From assembly GCF_001870735.1 (NCBI RefSeq), contig NZ_MORL01000001.1, forward strand, positions 1 to 64,000: a DNA stretch of 64,000 bases, in the 5' to 3' direction. Position 1 is the first letter of the stretch. Every line of letters starts with the position of its first letter. This DNA is from Arsenicibacter rosenii. GTDB lineage: Bacteria; Bacteroidota; Bacteroidia; Cytophagales; Spirosomataceae. Shown in pieces: positions 10,010 through 18,680 of the stretch. Below the pieces are notes generated by a model. The model saw only the letters and a program-made list of their open reading frames with translations, ran no database searches and was not told where the DNA came from. The position numbers and the translations under genes are program-made.

Positions 10010-11440
10010 TTAACCTTTCTTGACAAGGAATGAGATCAGCTTTTCGACAAAGCCGGTATAGGGCGGAAAAACAATGGACGAGGTCCCGTATTCGCGCCGG
10101 ACAACGCCGCGCAGGTTCGAGAATTCCTGAAAGCCGTAAATCCCGTTCGACTTACCGATTCCGCTGTTGTTTACCCCGCCAAACGGGAGGGAGGTCTGGG
10201 CAATCTGACTCATCAGGTCATTGATGACCGTATCGCCGGCCGTTGTCCGGGCCATAATGTAGTCGATGTTGCGCTGGCTGCGGCTCTGAATGTAAAGTGC
10301 CAGCGGTTTTTCCCGATTCCGGATGCGGAGCAGTGCTTCGTCGAGGTGGGTAAAAGTCAGTACCGGCAGCACCGGCCCGAAAATTTCCTCCTGCATAATG
10401 GCCATGTCGTCGGTAAGGTTGTCGAGGACAGTGGGTTCCAGAAAGCGGTCGGCGGCATCGGTCTGCCCCCCGATCCGGATGCGGGCACCCCGCGTTACCG
10501 CCTCACTGATTAGCCCGGTCACCCGCTGAAAATGCCGGTGGTTAATGATCCGGTTATAGCTGCCGGACTCCTTAATTGGTTTGCCATCGGGCGAATACAT
10601 GGCTCTGACGGCATCCTGAAAGGCACTCAGAAAAGCCTCTTTTTTCGACTCATGAATCAGCACATAATCCGGTGCGATGCAGGTTTGCCCGTTATTGAAG
10701 CATTTCGCCCAGGCAACCTGTCGGGCCGCTGTTTTCGGATTTACGGTATCATCGATAATCACGGGCGATTTGCCGCCGAGTTCGAGCGTAACCGACGTGA
10801 GGTGACGGGCTGCTGCCGCCATAACGATCTTGCCGATGGCCGGACTGCCGGTAAAGAAAATATGGTTAAACGGCAGGTCGAGTAATGCCTGAGAAACTTC
10901 AGCCCCTCCGTCGAACAGTGCTACCTCCTCGCGCGGAAAGAGCTCGCGGATCATGCGCTGCAGTAAGGTTGTGGTATGCGGCGTCATCTCAGACGGCTTC
11001 AGAATGGCCACATTGCCGGCCGCGATGGCCGAAACCAGGGGTTTAAGCACCAGACCGAACGGATAATTCCACGGAGCGATGATCAGCACGTTGCCTTTAG
11101 GTTCATGATGCACATGGCTGCGCGTACCGATGAGCGGCAGGGGGGTGGCTACGCGCTGCGGACGCATCCACTGACGGAGGTGTTTCCGGATATAGCTGAT
11201 TTCGTGCAGCAGAATGCCCAGATCGCCAAGTAATACTTCTGCCGGTGGTTTCCGGAAGTCGTCGTACAGGGCTTTAAAAATAGCCTGCTCATGGTCATGT
11301 ACCCAGGTTTCGATTCGGTTAAGGCGTTCAATCCGATCGGCAGCGGTGGTTAGTGCCATTTGCGGGGCATACTGGCGCTGTTTATCAAAAACGAGCTGGA
11401 TCTCCTGGCTCAGATCAAATTCAATGGGAAGTGTATTCAT
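10010..11440 (-). CDS. Aldehyde dehydrogenase (ALDH3-like)
   Basis: 476 aa, the short form typical of class 3 aldehyde dehydrogenases. Oxidises aldehydes to acids with NAD(P). Visible signatures: APWNYPFGL with N125, catalytic base E220 in LELGGKSP, nucleophile C254 in NNGQTCIAPDY. The last 20 residues are hydrophobic (FVEKLISFLVK), which in some family members gives membrane association. No cofactor or substrate preference can be read from the sequence. A -7-like TACTTTTA lies about 22 bases upstream of the ATG on this strand. Confidence 0.93.
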   Translation of the reverse strand: MNTLPIEFDLSQEIQLVFDKQRQYAPQMALTTAADRIERLNRIETWVHDHEQAIFKALYDDFRKPPAEVLLGDLGILLHEISYIRKHLRQWMRPQRVATPLPLIGTRSHVHHEPKGNVLIIAPWNYPFGLVLKPLVSAIAAGNVAILKPSEMTPHTTTLLQRMIRELFPREEVALFDGGAEVSQALLDLPFNHIFFTGSPAIGKIVMAAAARHLTSVTLELGGKSPVIIDDTVNPKTAARQVAWAKCFNNGQTCIAPDYVLIHESKKEAFLSAFQDAVRAMYSPDGKPIKESGSYNRIINHRHFQRVTGLISEAVTRGARIRIGGQTDAADRFLEPTVLDNLTDDMAIMQEEIFGPVLPVLTFTHLDEALLRIRNREKPLALYIQSRSQRNIDYIMARTTAGDTVINDLMSQIAQTSLPFGGVNNSGIGKSNGIYGFQEFSNLRGVVRREYGTSSIVFPPYTGFVEKLISFLVKKG

Positions 11441-11471
11441 GGCAGAAACATATTATGTTGTATAAAAGTAC

Positions 11472-11508
11472 AAAAAAAGCGTCTGCCTCCTACTGAGTAC
11501 AGACGCTT
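11472..11508 (-). terminator. Terminator of the lipoprotein gene
   Basis: Perfect 9-bp stem (AAGCGTCTG / CAGACGCTT), 14-base loop, followed on the minus strand by a T run. It separates the lipoprotein gene from the downstream aldehyde dehydrogenase gene. Confidence 0.8.
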
Positions 11509-11530
11509 CGGTATAATTTATCGGTTTTGA

Positions 11531-12298
11531 TCAGTGACTGAGTCCGTCAATCAGCACCCTCGCAAGCATGGCCGCCTGTTGCTTTTGTTTCGCCTGCGTT
11601 TCACCCGCCATGATCTGCACATTTATAATGTGATTATTATAGAGTACATGTATGGTGTTGCGGCCCGGTTCCCAGAGTGCTTTATCGCCGATTCCCTTCA
11701 TGGCCACGAACGCACCCTGACTTTCTGCTTTTTCGGTAGGCATGCTGGCCCGGGGCGTAATGTGGGCAGGGGTACGGGACGTGTCATTTGCCATGGTAGA
11801 GTCCCGTTTGTTGCCCGGAATCTGAGCCGGCGTACCTACCGATCCTGCCGTACCTGCCGGATTCGGACCCGAGGCGGCTTCGGCCGGACCGTCGGCACCG
11901 CCTAACCCTGACGTTACACCGGCCTGTTTGGGCTGGTATCGCTTATCGAACGCATATTCAGCATGATAGACAGAGGCATACGGCTTATGACCGCCAAAGG
12001 CAATCCGTACTACGCGGCCGTCCCACTCAAAGGTGCAGCCGTTGGCCTGTGTGTTTTCAATAAGTTCGGCATCATGGTCTATACCGAATGTTTGCTTAAT
12101 AAGTCCTTCTGTCACATAATGACAAGGCTCACGATAATCGGTATCGGCAGAAAGCATGTGTATACCAACCACTTCACGCGCCAGAACCGGACTGGCAGAG
12201 CCGGCCGCATTGCCCAGCGTATCCGTAAAGCCTCCCTGCTTGCCACAGGACAGTAACAGAAGGGGAAGCATACTGATCAAAATCATCCGTTGAGTCAT
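11531..12298 (-). CDS. Lipoprotein of unknown function
   Basis: 255 aa. A short hydrophobic leader ends in a clear lipobox (LLLSC, Cys at residue 18). Residues 40-115 look folded, with a CHYVTEGLIK segment and FEWDGRVVRIAFGG; residues 120-190 are low complexity, rich in Gly, Ala, Pro and Thr; a second folded block follows (FVAMKGIGDKALWEPGRNTIHVLYNNHIINVQI). The layout recalls small lipoproteins that scavenge or sense at the envelope, but I do not recognise the family. Monocistronic, with its own terminator. Confidence 0.7.
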   Translation of the reverse strand: MTQRMILISMLPLLLLSCGKQGGFTDTLGNAAGSASPVLAREVVGIHMLSADTDYREPCHYVTEGLIKQTFGIDHDAELIENTQANGCTFEWDGRVVRIAFGGHKPYASVYHAEYAFDKRYQPKQAGVTSGLGGADGPAEAASGPNPAGTAGSVGTPAQIPGNKRDSTMANDTSRTPAHITPRASMPTEKAESQGAFVAMKGIGDKALWEPGRNTIHVLYNNHIINVQIMAGETQAKQKQQAAMLARVLIDGLSH

Positions 12299-12547
12299 GA
12301 TTTTTTTGTTTACGTTTCCATAAATAGACTTCAGGTTAAAAAATCTTGTTTTGAAATATTAGCGTATGTATAAAATAGATATTAAAAGGGATTTTTAAGA
12401 TATTTTCTTGATTTCTGCGTTACTTATTGACTTTGAGTGGTATTATCTTCTAAAAACGGAGATGTCATGTTGGCATAGTGTTTGTGTTAGTAACAGGAAG
12501 TATTTCAGGTAGAGGTACATTCTTATACAGCCCCAGCGTACCACAGT

Positions 12548-15500
12548 ATGAAGTATGCAAAAACTATATGGTTCATTTTACTAGTTATTGCCGGTAGATG
12601 TGGTTTACATGCGGCCTACGCGCAAGTTGCCTGTGGTACATCATCGCCTTCCCGATTGCAGGAAAGCGAGTACCAGCAATGGATTGTGCGCCTTAAACAG
12701 GCGAAGACCAACAAAGCGGCATCATCTTTGCAATACATCCCGATCCGGTTTCATGTCCTGAGGCGTGATGACGGAACCGGCGGTCCTGATATTACCACTA
12801 TTAATCAGGGGCTTGTGCTTCTGAATCAGTTGTATAAGCAGGCCGGCATTTCTTTTTACATGTGTGGTTCTGCGCCGAATTACATCAATAGTTCGCTTTG
12901 GTTCGACATGGATACCAGTGAAGAGGATGACCTGGTAGCGGCGCATTATGTGAACAACGCGGTAAACGTGTATCTGCTTAACAGCATCACTAATGGTGGG
13001 GCTGCGGTGGGGGGGTATGCCTATTTCCCTGATCCGAGTGCGATTACTAACCGGGTTTTTTCACTTGGTTCACGTCTTACTAACAATTATACACTCGCCC
13101 ACGAACTCGGCCATTATTTTAACCTCTATCATACGTTTGAAAACAATAACAATACATTCGATCCGTCGCGGAAAGAGCTGGTGATCCGTCCGGGAGATCC
13201 GCAAAACGGCCGGCCATTTACAGCAAACTGTTCAACTGCAGGTGATTATGTCTGCGATACACCGGCTGATCCTTACGGGTTATCAGGTGCCACTACATCG
13301 GGTTGTACCTATACGGGTACTGCCAGAGATGCCAACAATGACCTGTTTGCCCCCGATATGACCAATATCATGTCGTATTATACGCTTTGCGTCAACAGGT
13401 TTTCGGCAGGGCAGTATACACGGATGGCAGACGGGCTTCTGTTGCGTACGGATTCCGGAAACGAGTATACCCTTGATTGTGCCACTCCCAATCTGGCCGC
13501 TCCCTCGAACCTGGTGGTGACTATGACAGCACAGGGGGCCTTGATTCAGTTTACCTTTACCGGCAATAATGCTGCCGGCTTTATCATTGAAAGGGCTACC
13601 AGCGCCACAGGAGATTTTACGCCCCTGGCCGGTATTGCGCCAACCTCACTGTCGTACGTCGACGCCACGTTAGCGCCGTATACTACTTACTATTACCGGG
13701 TCAAGGCATCCAACGCGTCAACTCAGTATTCAACGACCCAACAGGTAACGTCGACGCTGTTCTACTGCGCCCCGACCTACAGCCAGCCGGTAGCCAACTT
13801 TGTGCCGGAAATTTCGGATTTCATCATTCAGGGCACTACCCTGAGTAAGATTAATTCGGGAAACCCGAATCCGTCGCGCTACTCGGATTTTAGCCAGACA
13901 CAGTATACGGTCAATGCGGGTCAAACCTATACGTTTATTGCACGGGCCGTAACGGGCGGGTTTGGTACGTATGTCAACCAGCATGCGACGATCTGGATCG
14001 ACAAAAACCGTGACGGCGTGCTGGCCCCAACCGAAATTCTGTTTCAGAGTTCGGCCAGCCAGCTCATGAACCCAACCCTGACGGGGAGCATTACCATTCC
14101 GTCGGATATGACACCCGGCCCGGCCCGGCTCCGCATCCGAAGCCAGTATAGTACTGACGGGCTTGTAACGGATCCTTGTAACACGCTCCGGTTCGGGGAA
14201 GCAGAAGATTATACGCTGAACATTCAGGGAACGCCGTCGTGCTTTACGGCCAATTCATCCGTAACAAACATTGCCTGTTTCGGCGCGACAACCGGGCAGG
14301 TAACGCTTTCGGCTACGGGAGCTACCGGTACGCTGTCTTATACCCTGAACGGTTCGGTAAACAGTACCGGTGTTTTCAATGGCCTCGCCGCCGGGCAGTA
14401 TACCAGTACGATCCGCGATGCCACAACGGGCTGCTCAGTGATCCGTTCGGTAACGATTACGCAGCCAACGCAGATTGTTTCTTCTCTGTCGGGCTCAACG
14501 GCGGTTTGTGGTGCGCAGGCCGTTAATCTGTCTGCCAGCGTTACGGGTGGTGTGCCGCCATACCGGATTACCATCAACGGCAATCAGACGGCAAATTACG
14601 TAAGCGGGAACGCTATCCCGGTTTCGCCCGGACAGACCACGATGTATACGTTGTCGTCTGTTCAGGATGCCAATAACTGCATCGTTAACCCGAATAGTAC
14701 GGCGACCGTTACGATCAATACGCCTGCCCAGGCAAGCATCTCCCTCTCGAATCCACAGCTATGTGCGGGGCAAACGATGACGCTGTCATCGAGTCCGGGC
14801 GTGTCGTATGCCTGGAGTACCGGCGGCAACGGACAAACGATTGTGATCAACGCTACCGGTACCTACTCGGTAACGGTCACCGACGGTAATAGTTGCCGGA
14901 GTGTTGCATCGGCAACTATTACGCAGGCCCCGGCTGTTAACGCAAGCATTACCGGGAATCTGACGATCTGTAACGGCACCAACGCTACCCTGACGGCAAG
15001 CGGAGGGACGTCATTTTTGTGGAATACAGGGTCCAATACGCAAACAATTAATGTGGGAACGGCCAGTATTTATTCGGTAACGGTGACCAGTGCGGCCGGA
15101 TGCCGGGCAACGGCCACCGTCACGGTCATACAGTGCTCAAATATTCCGACATTCACATTTAAGGCAAAGTTTTTGCTAGAGGGGTTTCTTAATACCCAAA
15201 CAGGTTTACTTTCTACGGATTTAGCTACAAATAATATCCTGCCGAAGCAGCAACCGTTTAATACCTCCCCGTGGAATTATACAGGTAGTGAGCAAGTTAA
15301 CACATATCCGGCCAATGTTTCTGACTGGGTTTTAATAGTTGCAAGAACGAATGATGGTACGGTTATTGATAGACGTGCAGGTATGGTACGCAACGATGGC
15401 ACGTTGATAAACCTGGATGGTTCTGAAGGTATTGGCTTTACCAATCTTCCGGTTACGGTTTATTTCTCGATTCATCATAAAAGTCACCTGGCGGTCATGA

Positions 15501-15793
15501 CTAATAATCCCGTAACGAGCGGAGTGGTGGTTGATTTTACAACGGCTGCGACCGTTGCGAGGGGTAATCAGCAAGAGAAGTTGATAGGAACCAAGTATGT
15601 CTTTTATGTAGGGGATTACGATGGAAGCGGAATTATAAATGCTGCCGATTTTAACAAATGGTCAGCCAACAGGGCCGCTGTCGGTATGTATTTGTCAATT
15701 GATGCAGATGGAAATACGATAGTAAATGCTGCAGATTTTAATAGGTGGGTATCAAATCGATCCATGATCGGTATAACCGAAATTCAACCTTAA
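12548..15793 (+). CDS. Secreted M43 (pappalysin-like) metalloprotease with GEVED and dockerin-like domains
   Basis: 1081 aa. Signal peptide about 1-26. The metzincin domain (60-300) has H185-ELGHYFNLY-H195, zinc ligands H185, H189, H195 and catalytic E186; residue 192 is Asn where Gly is usual; a Met-turn follows in NIMSYYT. A fibronectin III-like domain (about 315-400) and a GEVED domain (about 405-560) come next, then Ig-like/SprB-like repeats (560-865). The C-terminal 210 residues are a Bacteroidota end module with WVLIVAR and IHHKSHLAVM motifs followed by two dockerin-type calcium loops (D1023-D1034 and D1052-D1063, DxDGxxxxNxxD). No standard T9SS type A tail. Likely a two-gene operon with the next gene, 38 bases on. 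Confidence 0.88.
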   Translation: MKYAKTIWFILLVIAGRCGLHAAYAQVACGTSSPSRLQESEYQQWIVRLKQAKTNKAASSLQYIPIRFHVLRRDDGTGGPDITTINQGLVLLNQLYKQAGISFYMCGSAPNYINSSLWFDMDTSEEDDLVAAHYVNNAVNVYLLNSITNGGAAVGGYAYFPDPSAITNRVFSLGSRLTNNYTLAHELGHYFNLYHTFENNNNTFDPSRKELVIRPGDPQNGRPFTANCSTAGDYVCDTPADPYGLSGATTSGCTYTGTARDANNDLFAPDMTNIMSYYTLCVNRFSAGQYTRMADGLLLRTDSGNEYTLDCATPNLAAPSNLVVTMTAQGALIQFTFTGNNAAGFIIERATSATGDFTPLAGIAPTSLSYVDATLAPYTTYYYRVKASNASTQYSTTQQVTSTLFYCAPTYSQPVANFVPEISDFIIQGTTLSKINSGNPNPSRYSDFSQTQYTVNAGQTYTFIARAVTGGFGTYVNQHATIWIDKNRDGVLAPTEILFQSSASQLMNPTLTGSITIPSDMTPGPARLRIRSQYSTDGLVTDPCNTLRFGEAEDYTLNIQGTPSCFTANSSVTNIACFGATTGQVTLSATGATGTLSYTLNGSVNSTGVFNGLAAGQYTSTIRDATTGCSVIRSVTITQPTQIVSSLSGSTAVCGAQAVNLSASVTGGVPPYRITINGNQTANYVSGNAIPVSPGQTTMYTLSSVQDANNCIVNPNSTATVTINTPAQASISLSNPQLCAGQTMTLSSSPGVSYAWSTGGNGQTIVINATGTYSVTVTDGNSCRSVASATITQAPAVNASITGNLTICNGTNATLTASGGTSFLWNTGSNTQTINVGTASIYSVTVTSAAGCRATATVTVIQCSNIPTFTFKAKFLLEGFLNTQTGLLSTDLATNNILPKQQPFNTSPWNYTGSEQVNTYPANVSDWVLIVARTNDGTVIDRRAGMVRNDGTLINLDGSEGIGFTNLPVTVYFSIHHKSHLAVMTNNPVTSGVVVDFTTAATVARGNQQEKLIGTKYVFYVGDYDGSGIINAADFNKWSANRAAVGMYLSIDADGNTIVNAADFNRWVSNRSMIGITEIQP

Positions 15794-15831
15794 TGAAGTT
15801 TTGTTTGATAAGAATTTATACATACTGAATC

Positions 15832-17628
15832 ATGAACATATTCTTTGAGTGGGCATATAAGTGTTTGTTTACAATACTTATAGTAATGTGTACCATAGTT
15901 GGTTCACAAGCACAGCAGGCAGACATCAGGCTTGTCGGAGATGTTAATTGCTCTTTAGGCACTTACACAGTACGACTACAGATTAAAGCGGCAGACTCAA
16001 ATACCTTTGCTATCGGAACTTCCTCGATTCTGGTGGATTATAATCCACAGTCTCTCTCATTTGTGTCTTATCAGCAACAAAACTTTTCTCCTGTCAATCC
16101 ATGTACTCCTGCTGGATTTCCAAGTGCATGGAGTGATCAGGCATTTAATGGCACAACAATACCCGGAAAGTTTAATGTTACCTTGCAGGCTGATATTCCA
16201 ACTTTCAGCTGTCCGGTACTAACAAGTACGGGATGGGTTGATATAGGGATTATTACATATAAAGTTATAAACGGTGCTTTAAACCCGAATTTAGCTATAA
16301 ACAATACTGCAAATTCAACTACTATTAATAAAGCGCCTGAAAATAACGGTACTTTAATACCACTAGGCACCCTCACCGGCATCAACCAACCCGCAGGCCT
16401 TTACAGTACGGTTGCTTTAACGGCGGGGGCGTCAGCCTGTAATCCGGCCACGAACAGTTATGTGCTGAGTGGTACAGCAACGGTGTCTAACCCCGGTGCG
16501 GCCGGTACGCTGACACTGGTGACCGGTGCATTGAGTCAGACGGTGGCAATTGGCAGCGGAAGCACAACCGTCCCGTATTCGATCTCGGGTCTGCCATCCG
16601 TAGGGGGAACGCAGACAGTGACCGTCTTTGCCCCGAATTGTGGTTCGGCCGTAACAAGCTATGCGGTCCCGACCAGCTGTACAGTGGCTGATCCGTTAAA
16701 CTGCTCCGTTAGCCTGGCAGCAACGCCGGGGGCCTGTAATCCGGCGACCAATCAATATACATTAAGTGGTGTGCTTAGTCTGACCAACGCCACGCAGGCT
16801 CAGTCGATCACGATCACCAATGGCGTGCAGAGCGCCACGGCAGCTCTTGCGGCTAACACCAGTACCTACAGCTTCTCGCTGAACGGCCTGCCGTCGGACG
16901 GCGTCGCCCGTACGCTGACGGTCTTATTCGCAGGCACTGCCTGTAGTTCGGTCTCACAGCAGTATACTGCGCCTGCCTCGTGTTCAGTGGCTCCGCCGGC
17001 ACCCTGTGCGGTTAGTGTGGCCGTAACGCCGGGTGCCTGTAATTCGGCGACCAATCAATATACACTGAGTGGCGTGCTGAGTTTAACAAACGCCACGCAG
17101 GCTCAGTCGGTAACGATCACTAACGGTGTGCAGAGCGTAACGGCAGCATTAGCGGCCAACACCAGTTCTTACAGCTTTACGATGAACGGCTTGCCGTCGG
17201 ACGGGGCTACCCGTACTGTCACGGTATTGTTCTCGGGCACAGCCTGTAGTTCGGTTTCGCGGCAGTACACAGCCCCCGCTTCGTGTTCCTGCGCCCCGGC
17301 GGTACTCTCCAACGTGATTGTTACGCGGGCTACCTGTAGCGGCACCGCCGTCAATAACGACGCCGGCATCCAGATTTCGGCGGCCAACGCGTCGTCGTAC
17401 CTGGTAACGGGCCCCGGTATTTCGATGACTAACCCGGCACCACTGATCAACGGTCAGGCAACGGTGTCGAACCTGCCGAACCCGTTGGCGACGGCTTCCT
17501 ATACAGTAACGGTGTTTGCCACCAATGCAAACTGTGCGAGTGCGCAGCAGACGGTCAATCTACCGGTAACGAACTGTAACTGTCCGCCAGCGGTTTGTGT
17601 GCCGGTTGTTGCGGAGCGGATCCGGTAA
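15832..17628 (+). CDS. Secreted cohesin-like / tandem-repeat surface protein
   Basis: 598 aa. Signal peptide about 1-28. Residues 29-170 have the strand pattern of a cohesin-type domain: LVDYNPQSLSFVSY early and GWVDIGIITYKVING late. Three repeats of 99-101 residues follow (about 187-283, 291-384, 391-484), each starting near CNxATNxY and ending with a Cys; the second and third are nearly the same at DNA level. A last Ig-like unit (about 490-580, YLVTGPG) leads into a Cys-rich end, NCNCPPAVCVPVVAERIR. No enzyme motif seen. The preceding gene encodes a dockerin-like end, so the two products may bind each other; this is inference. Confidence 0.7.
   Translation: MNIFFEWAYKCLFTILIVMCTIVGSQAQQADIRLVGDVNCSLGTYTVRLQIKAADSNTFAIGTSSILVDYNPQSLSFVSYQQQNFSPVNPCTPAGFPSAWSDQAFNGTTIPGKFNVTLQADIPTFSCPVLTSTGWVDIGIITYKVINGALNPNLAINNTANSTTINKAPENNGTLIPLGTLTGINQPAGLYSTVALTAGASACNPATNSYVLSGTATVSNPGAAGTLTLVTGALSQTVAIGSGSTTVPYSISGLPSVGGTQTVTVFAPNCGSAVTSYAVPTSCTVADPLNCSVSLAATPGACNPATNQYTLSGVLSLTNATQAQSITITNGVQSATAALAANTSTYSFSLNGLPSDGVARTLTVLFAGTACSSVSQQYTAPASCSVAPPAPCAVSVAVTPGACNSATNQYTLSGVLSLTNATQAQSVTITNGVQSVTAALAANTSSYSFTMNGLPSDGATRTVTVLFSGTACSSVSRQYTAPASCSCAPAVLSNVIVTRATCSGTAVNNDAGIQISAANASSYLVTGPGISMTNPAPLINGQATVSNLPNPLATASYTVTVFATNANCASAQQTVNLPVTNCNCPPAVCVPVVAERIR
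16692..17297 (+). repeat. Two tandem ~303-bp coding repeats
   Basis: Repeat units of about 303 bp (16692-16994 and 16995-17297) inside the 598-aa gene. Long blocks are identical or differ by single bases, for example GCGACCAATCAATATACA in both. A third, diverged copy lies just before (about 16390-16690). Confidence 0.8.
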
Positions 17629-17651
17629 AGAGAGAGCAAACAACATACAAA

Positions 17652-17690
17652 AAGCGGCGGATGGACATACTCATCCGCCGCTTCTGTTTT
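17652..17690 (+). terminator. Terminator after the cohesin-like gene
   Basis: Perfect 12-bp stem AAGCGGCGGATG / CATCCGCCGCTT with an 8-base loop and a following TTTT run. Confidence 0.85.
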
Positions 17691-17717
17691 TAAGGTGCGT
17701 CATATTGCTGCAAGCCG

Positions 17718-17725
17718 TACCTTTG
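17718..17725 (+). promoter_or_regulatory. Likely -7 element for the LpxH-like gene
   Basis: TACCTTTG matches the Bacteroidota -7 consensus TAnnTTTG exactly and sits 18 bases before the ATG, after the upstream terminator. No clear -33 element at the usual spacing. Confidence 0.45.
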
Positions 17726-17743
17726 TGGCCGAGAACCTGTACA

Positions 17744-18532
17744 ATGTCCCACGTAGAGACTATTGCGTTGCCTCCGGGCCGTAACGTTTATTTCGCTTCT
17801 GATTTTCATTTAGGCACGCCTTCCCACGAGCAAAGCCTCGCCCGCGAAAGGGCCGTCATTACCTGGCTCGATCAGATCAAGGGCGATGCCGCCGCCATCT
17901 TTCTGGTCGGCGATGTGTTTGATTTCTGGTTTGAGTATAAACATGCCATCCCCAAAGGATTTGCCCGGTTGCAGGGTAAACTGGCCGAACTTACAGACGC
18001 CGGTCTGCCCGTGATTCTGTTTACCGGCAACCATGACATGTGGATGGCCGATTATTTCACCAAAGAGCTGAACATCCCGGTCCATCGGGAGCCCCGCAGC
18101 TATCAGATCGGCGATAAGCGCCTGTATGTCGGGCATGGCGATGGCCTGGGCCCCGGTGATTATACCTATAAGCAACTCAAAAAAGTCTTTGAAAACCGCC
18201 TCGCGCGGCTGCTGTTCCGCTGGGTACACCCCGACGTCGGGATCGGGCTGGCGCATGCCTGGTCGCGCCATAGCCGGTTGACGAACAACGAAAAAGGGGA
18301 GGATAAATTCCTGGGCGAAGAGCGGGAGTGGCTGTATCAGTACTGCCTTGAAGTGGAGCGGGTGCAGCACCACGATGCCTATATTTTCGGCCACCGGCAC
18401 TTGCCGCTTGACCTGGCCGTACCACCGTCGAGCCGCTACATCAATCTGGGCGAATGGGTGTTTGCCAAAACCTACGCCGTTTTCGACGGGCAGTCGGTGC
18501 AGCTCAGGACGTTTGGAAACCAGGGTTTGTAA
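17744..18532 (+). CDS. lpxH: UDP-2,3-diacylglucosamine diphosphatase-like metallophosphoesterase
   Basis: 262 aa from ATG 17744; the frame is open further upstream, but that part overlaps a terminator and has no family features. Calcineurin-like phosphoesterase motifs are all present: D20-F-H22, GDVFD with D57, GNHD with N96-H97, H131 in GHGDG and G216-H-R-H219. In the lipid A pathway LpxH/LpxH2 enzymes cleave UDP-2,3-diacylglucosamine to lipid X plus UMP. The FDFWFEYKH stretch is usual in the Bacteroidota members. Single gene. Gene symbol by family resemblance, not proof. Confidence 0.85.
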   Translation: MSHVETIALPPGRNVYFASDFHLGTPSHEQSLARERAVITWLDQIKGDAAAIFLVGDVFDFWFEYKHAIPKGFARLQGKLAELTDAGLPVILFTGNHDMWMADYFTKELNIPVHREPRSYQIGDKRLYVGHGDGLGPGDYTYKQLKKVFENRLARLLFRWVHPDVGIGLAHAWSRHSRLTNNEKGEDKFLGEEREWLYQYCLEVERVQHHDAYIFGHRHLPLDLAVPPSSRYINLGEWVFAKTYAVFDGQSVQLRTFGNQGL

Positions 18533-18535
18533 GCG

Positions 18536-18568
18536 AGCGGTGGCACGACTCGCAGTCGTGCCACCGCT
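18536..18568. repeat. Perfect 15-bp palindrome, REP-like
   Basis: AGCGGTGGCACGACT, three bases, then its exact complement, beginning 4 bases after the LpxH-like stop. No T run follows, so it may be a dispersed palindromic repeat and/or an mRNA 3'-end stabiliser. Confidence 0.6.
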
Positions 18569-18680
18569 TGGCGGGCTGTAAGCAAGCAGAATTAGATTTA
18601 GCCAGCGAGCAAAGGGCTGTATGTCAATGGTTTATTTACTCAATCGCACATTCACTAATTCGCTCAATAACGTAGTGTGC

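Noticed and set aside
17597-17743. N-terminal extension of the LpxH-like protein
   Set aside because: It overlaps the upstream gene's end and a strong terminator; the family start is at 17744.
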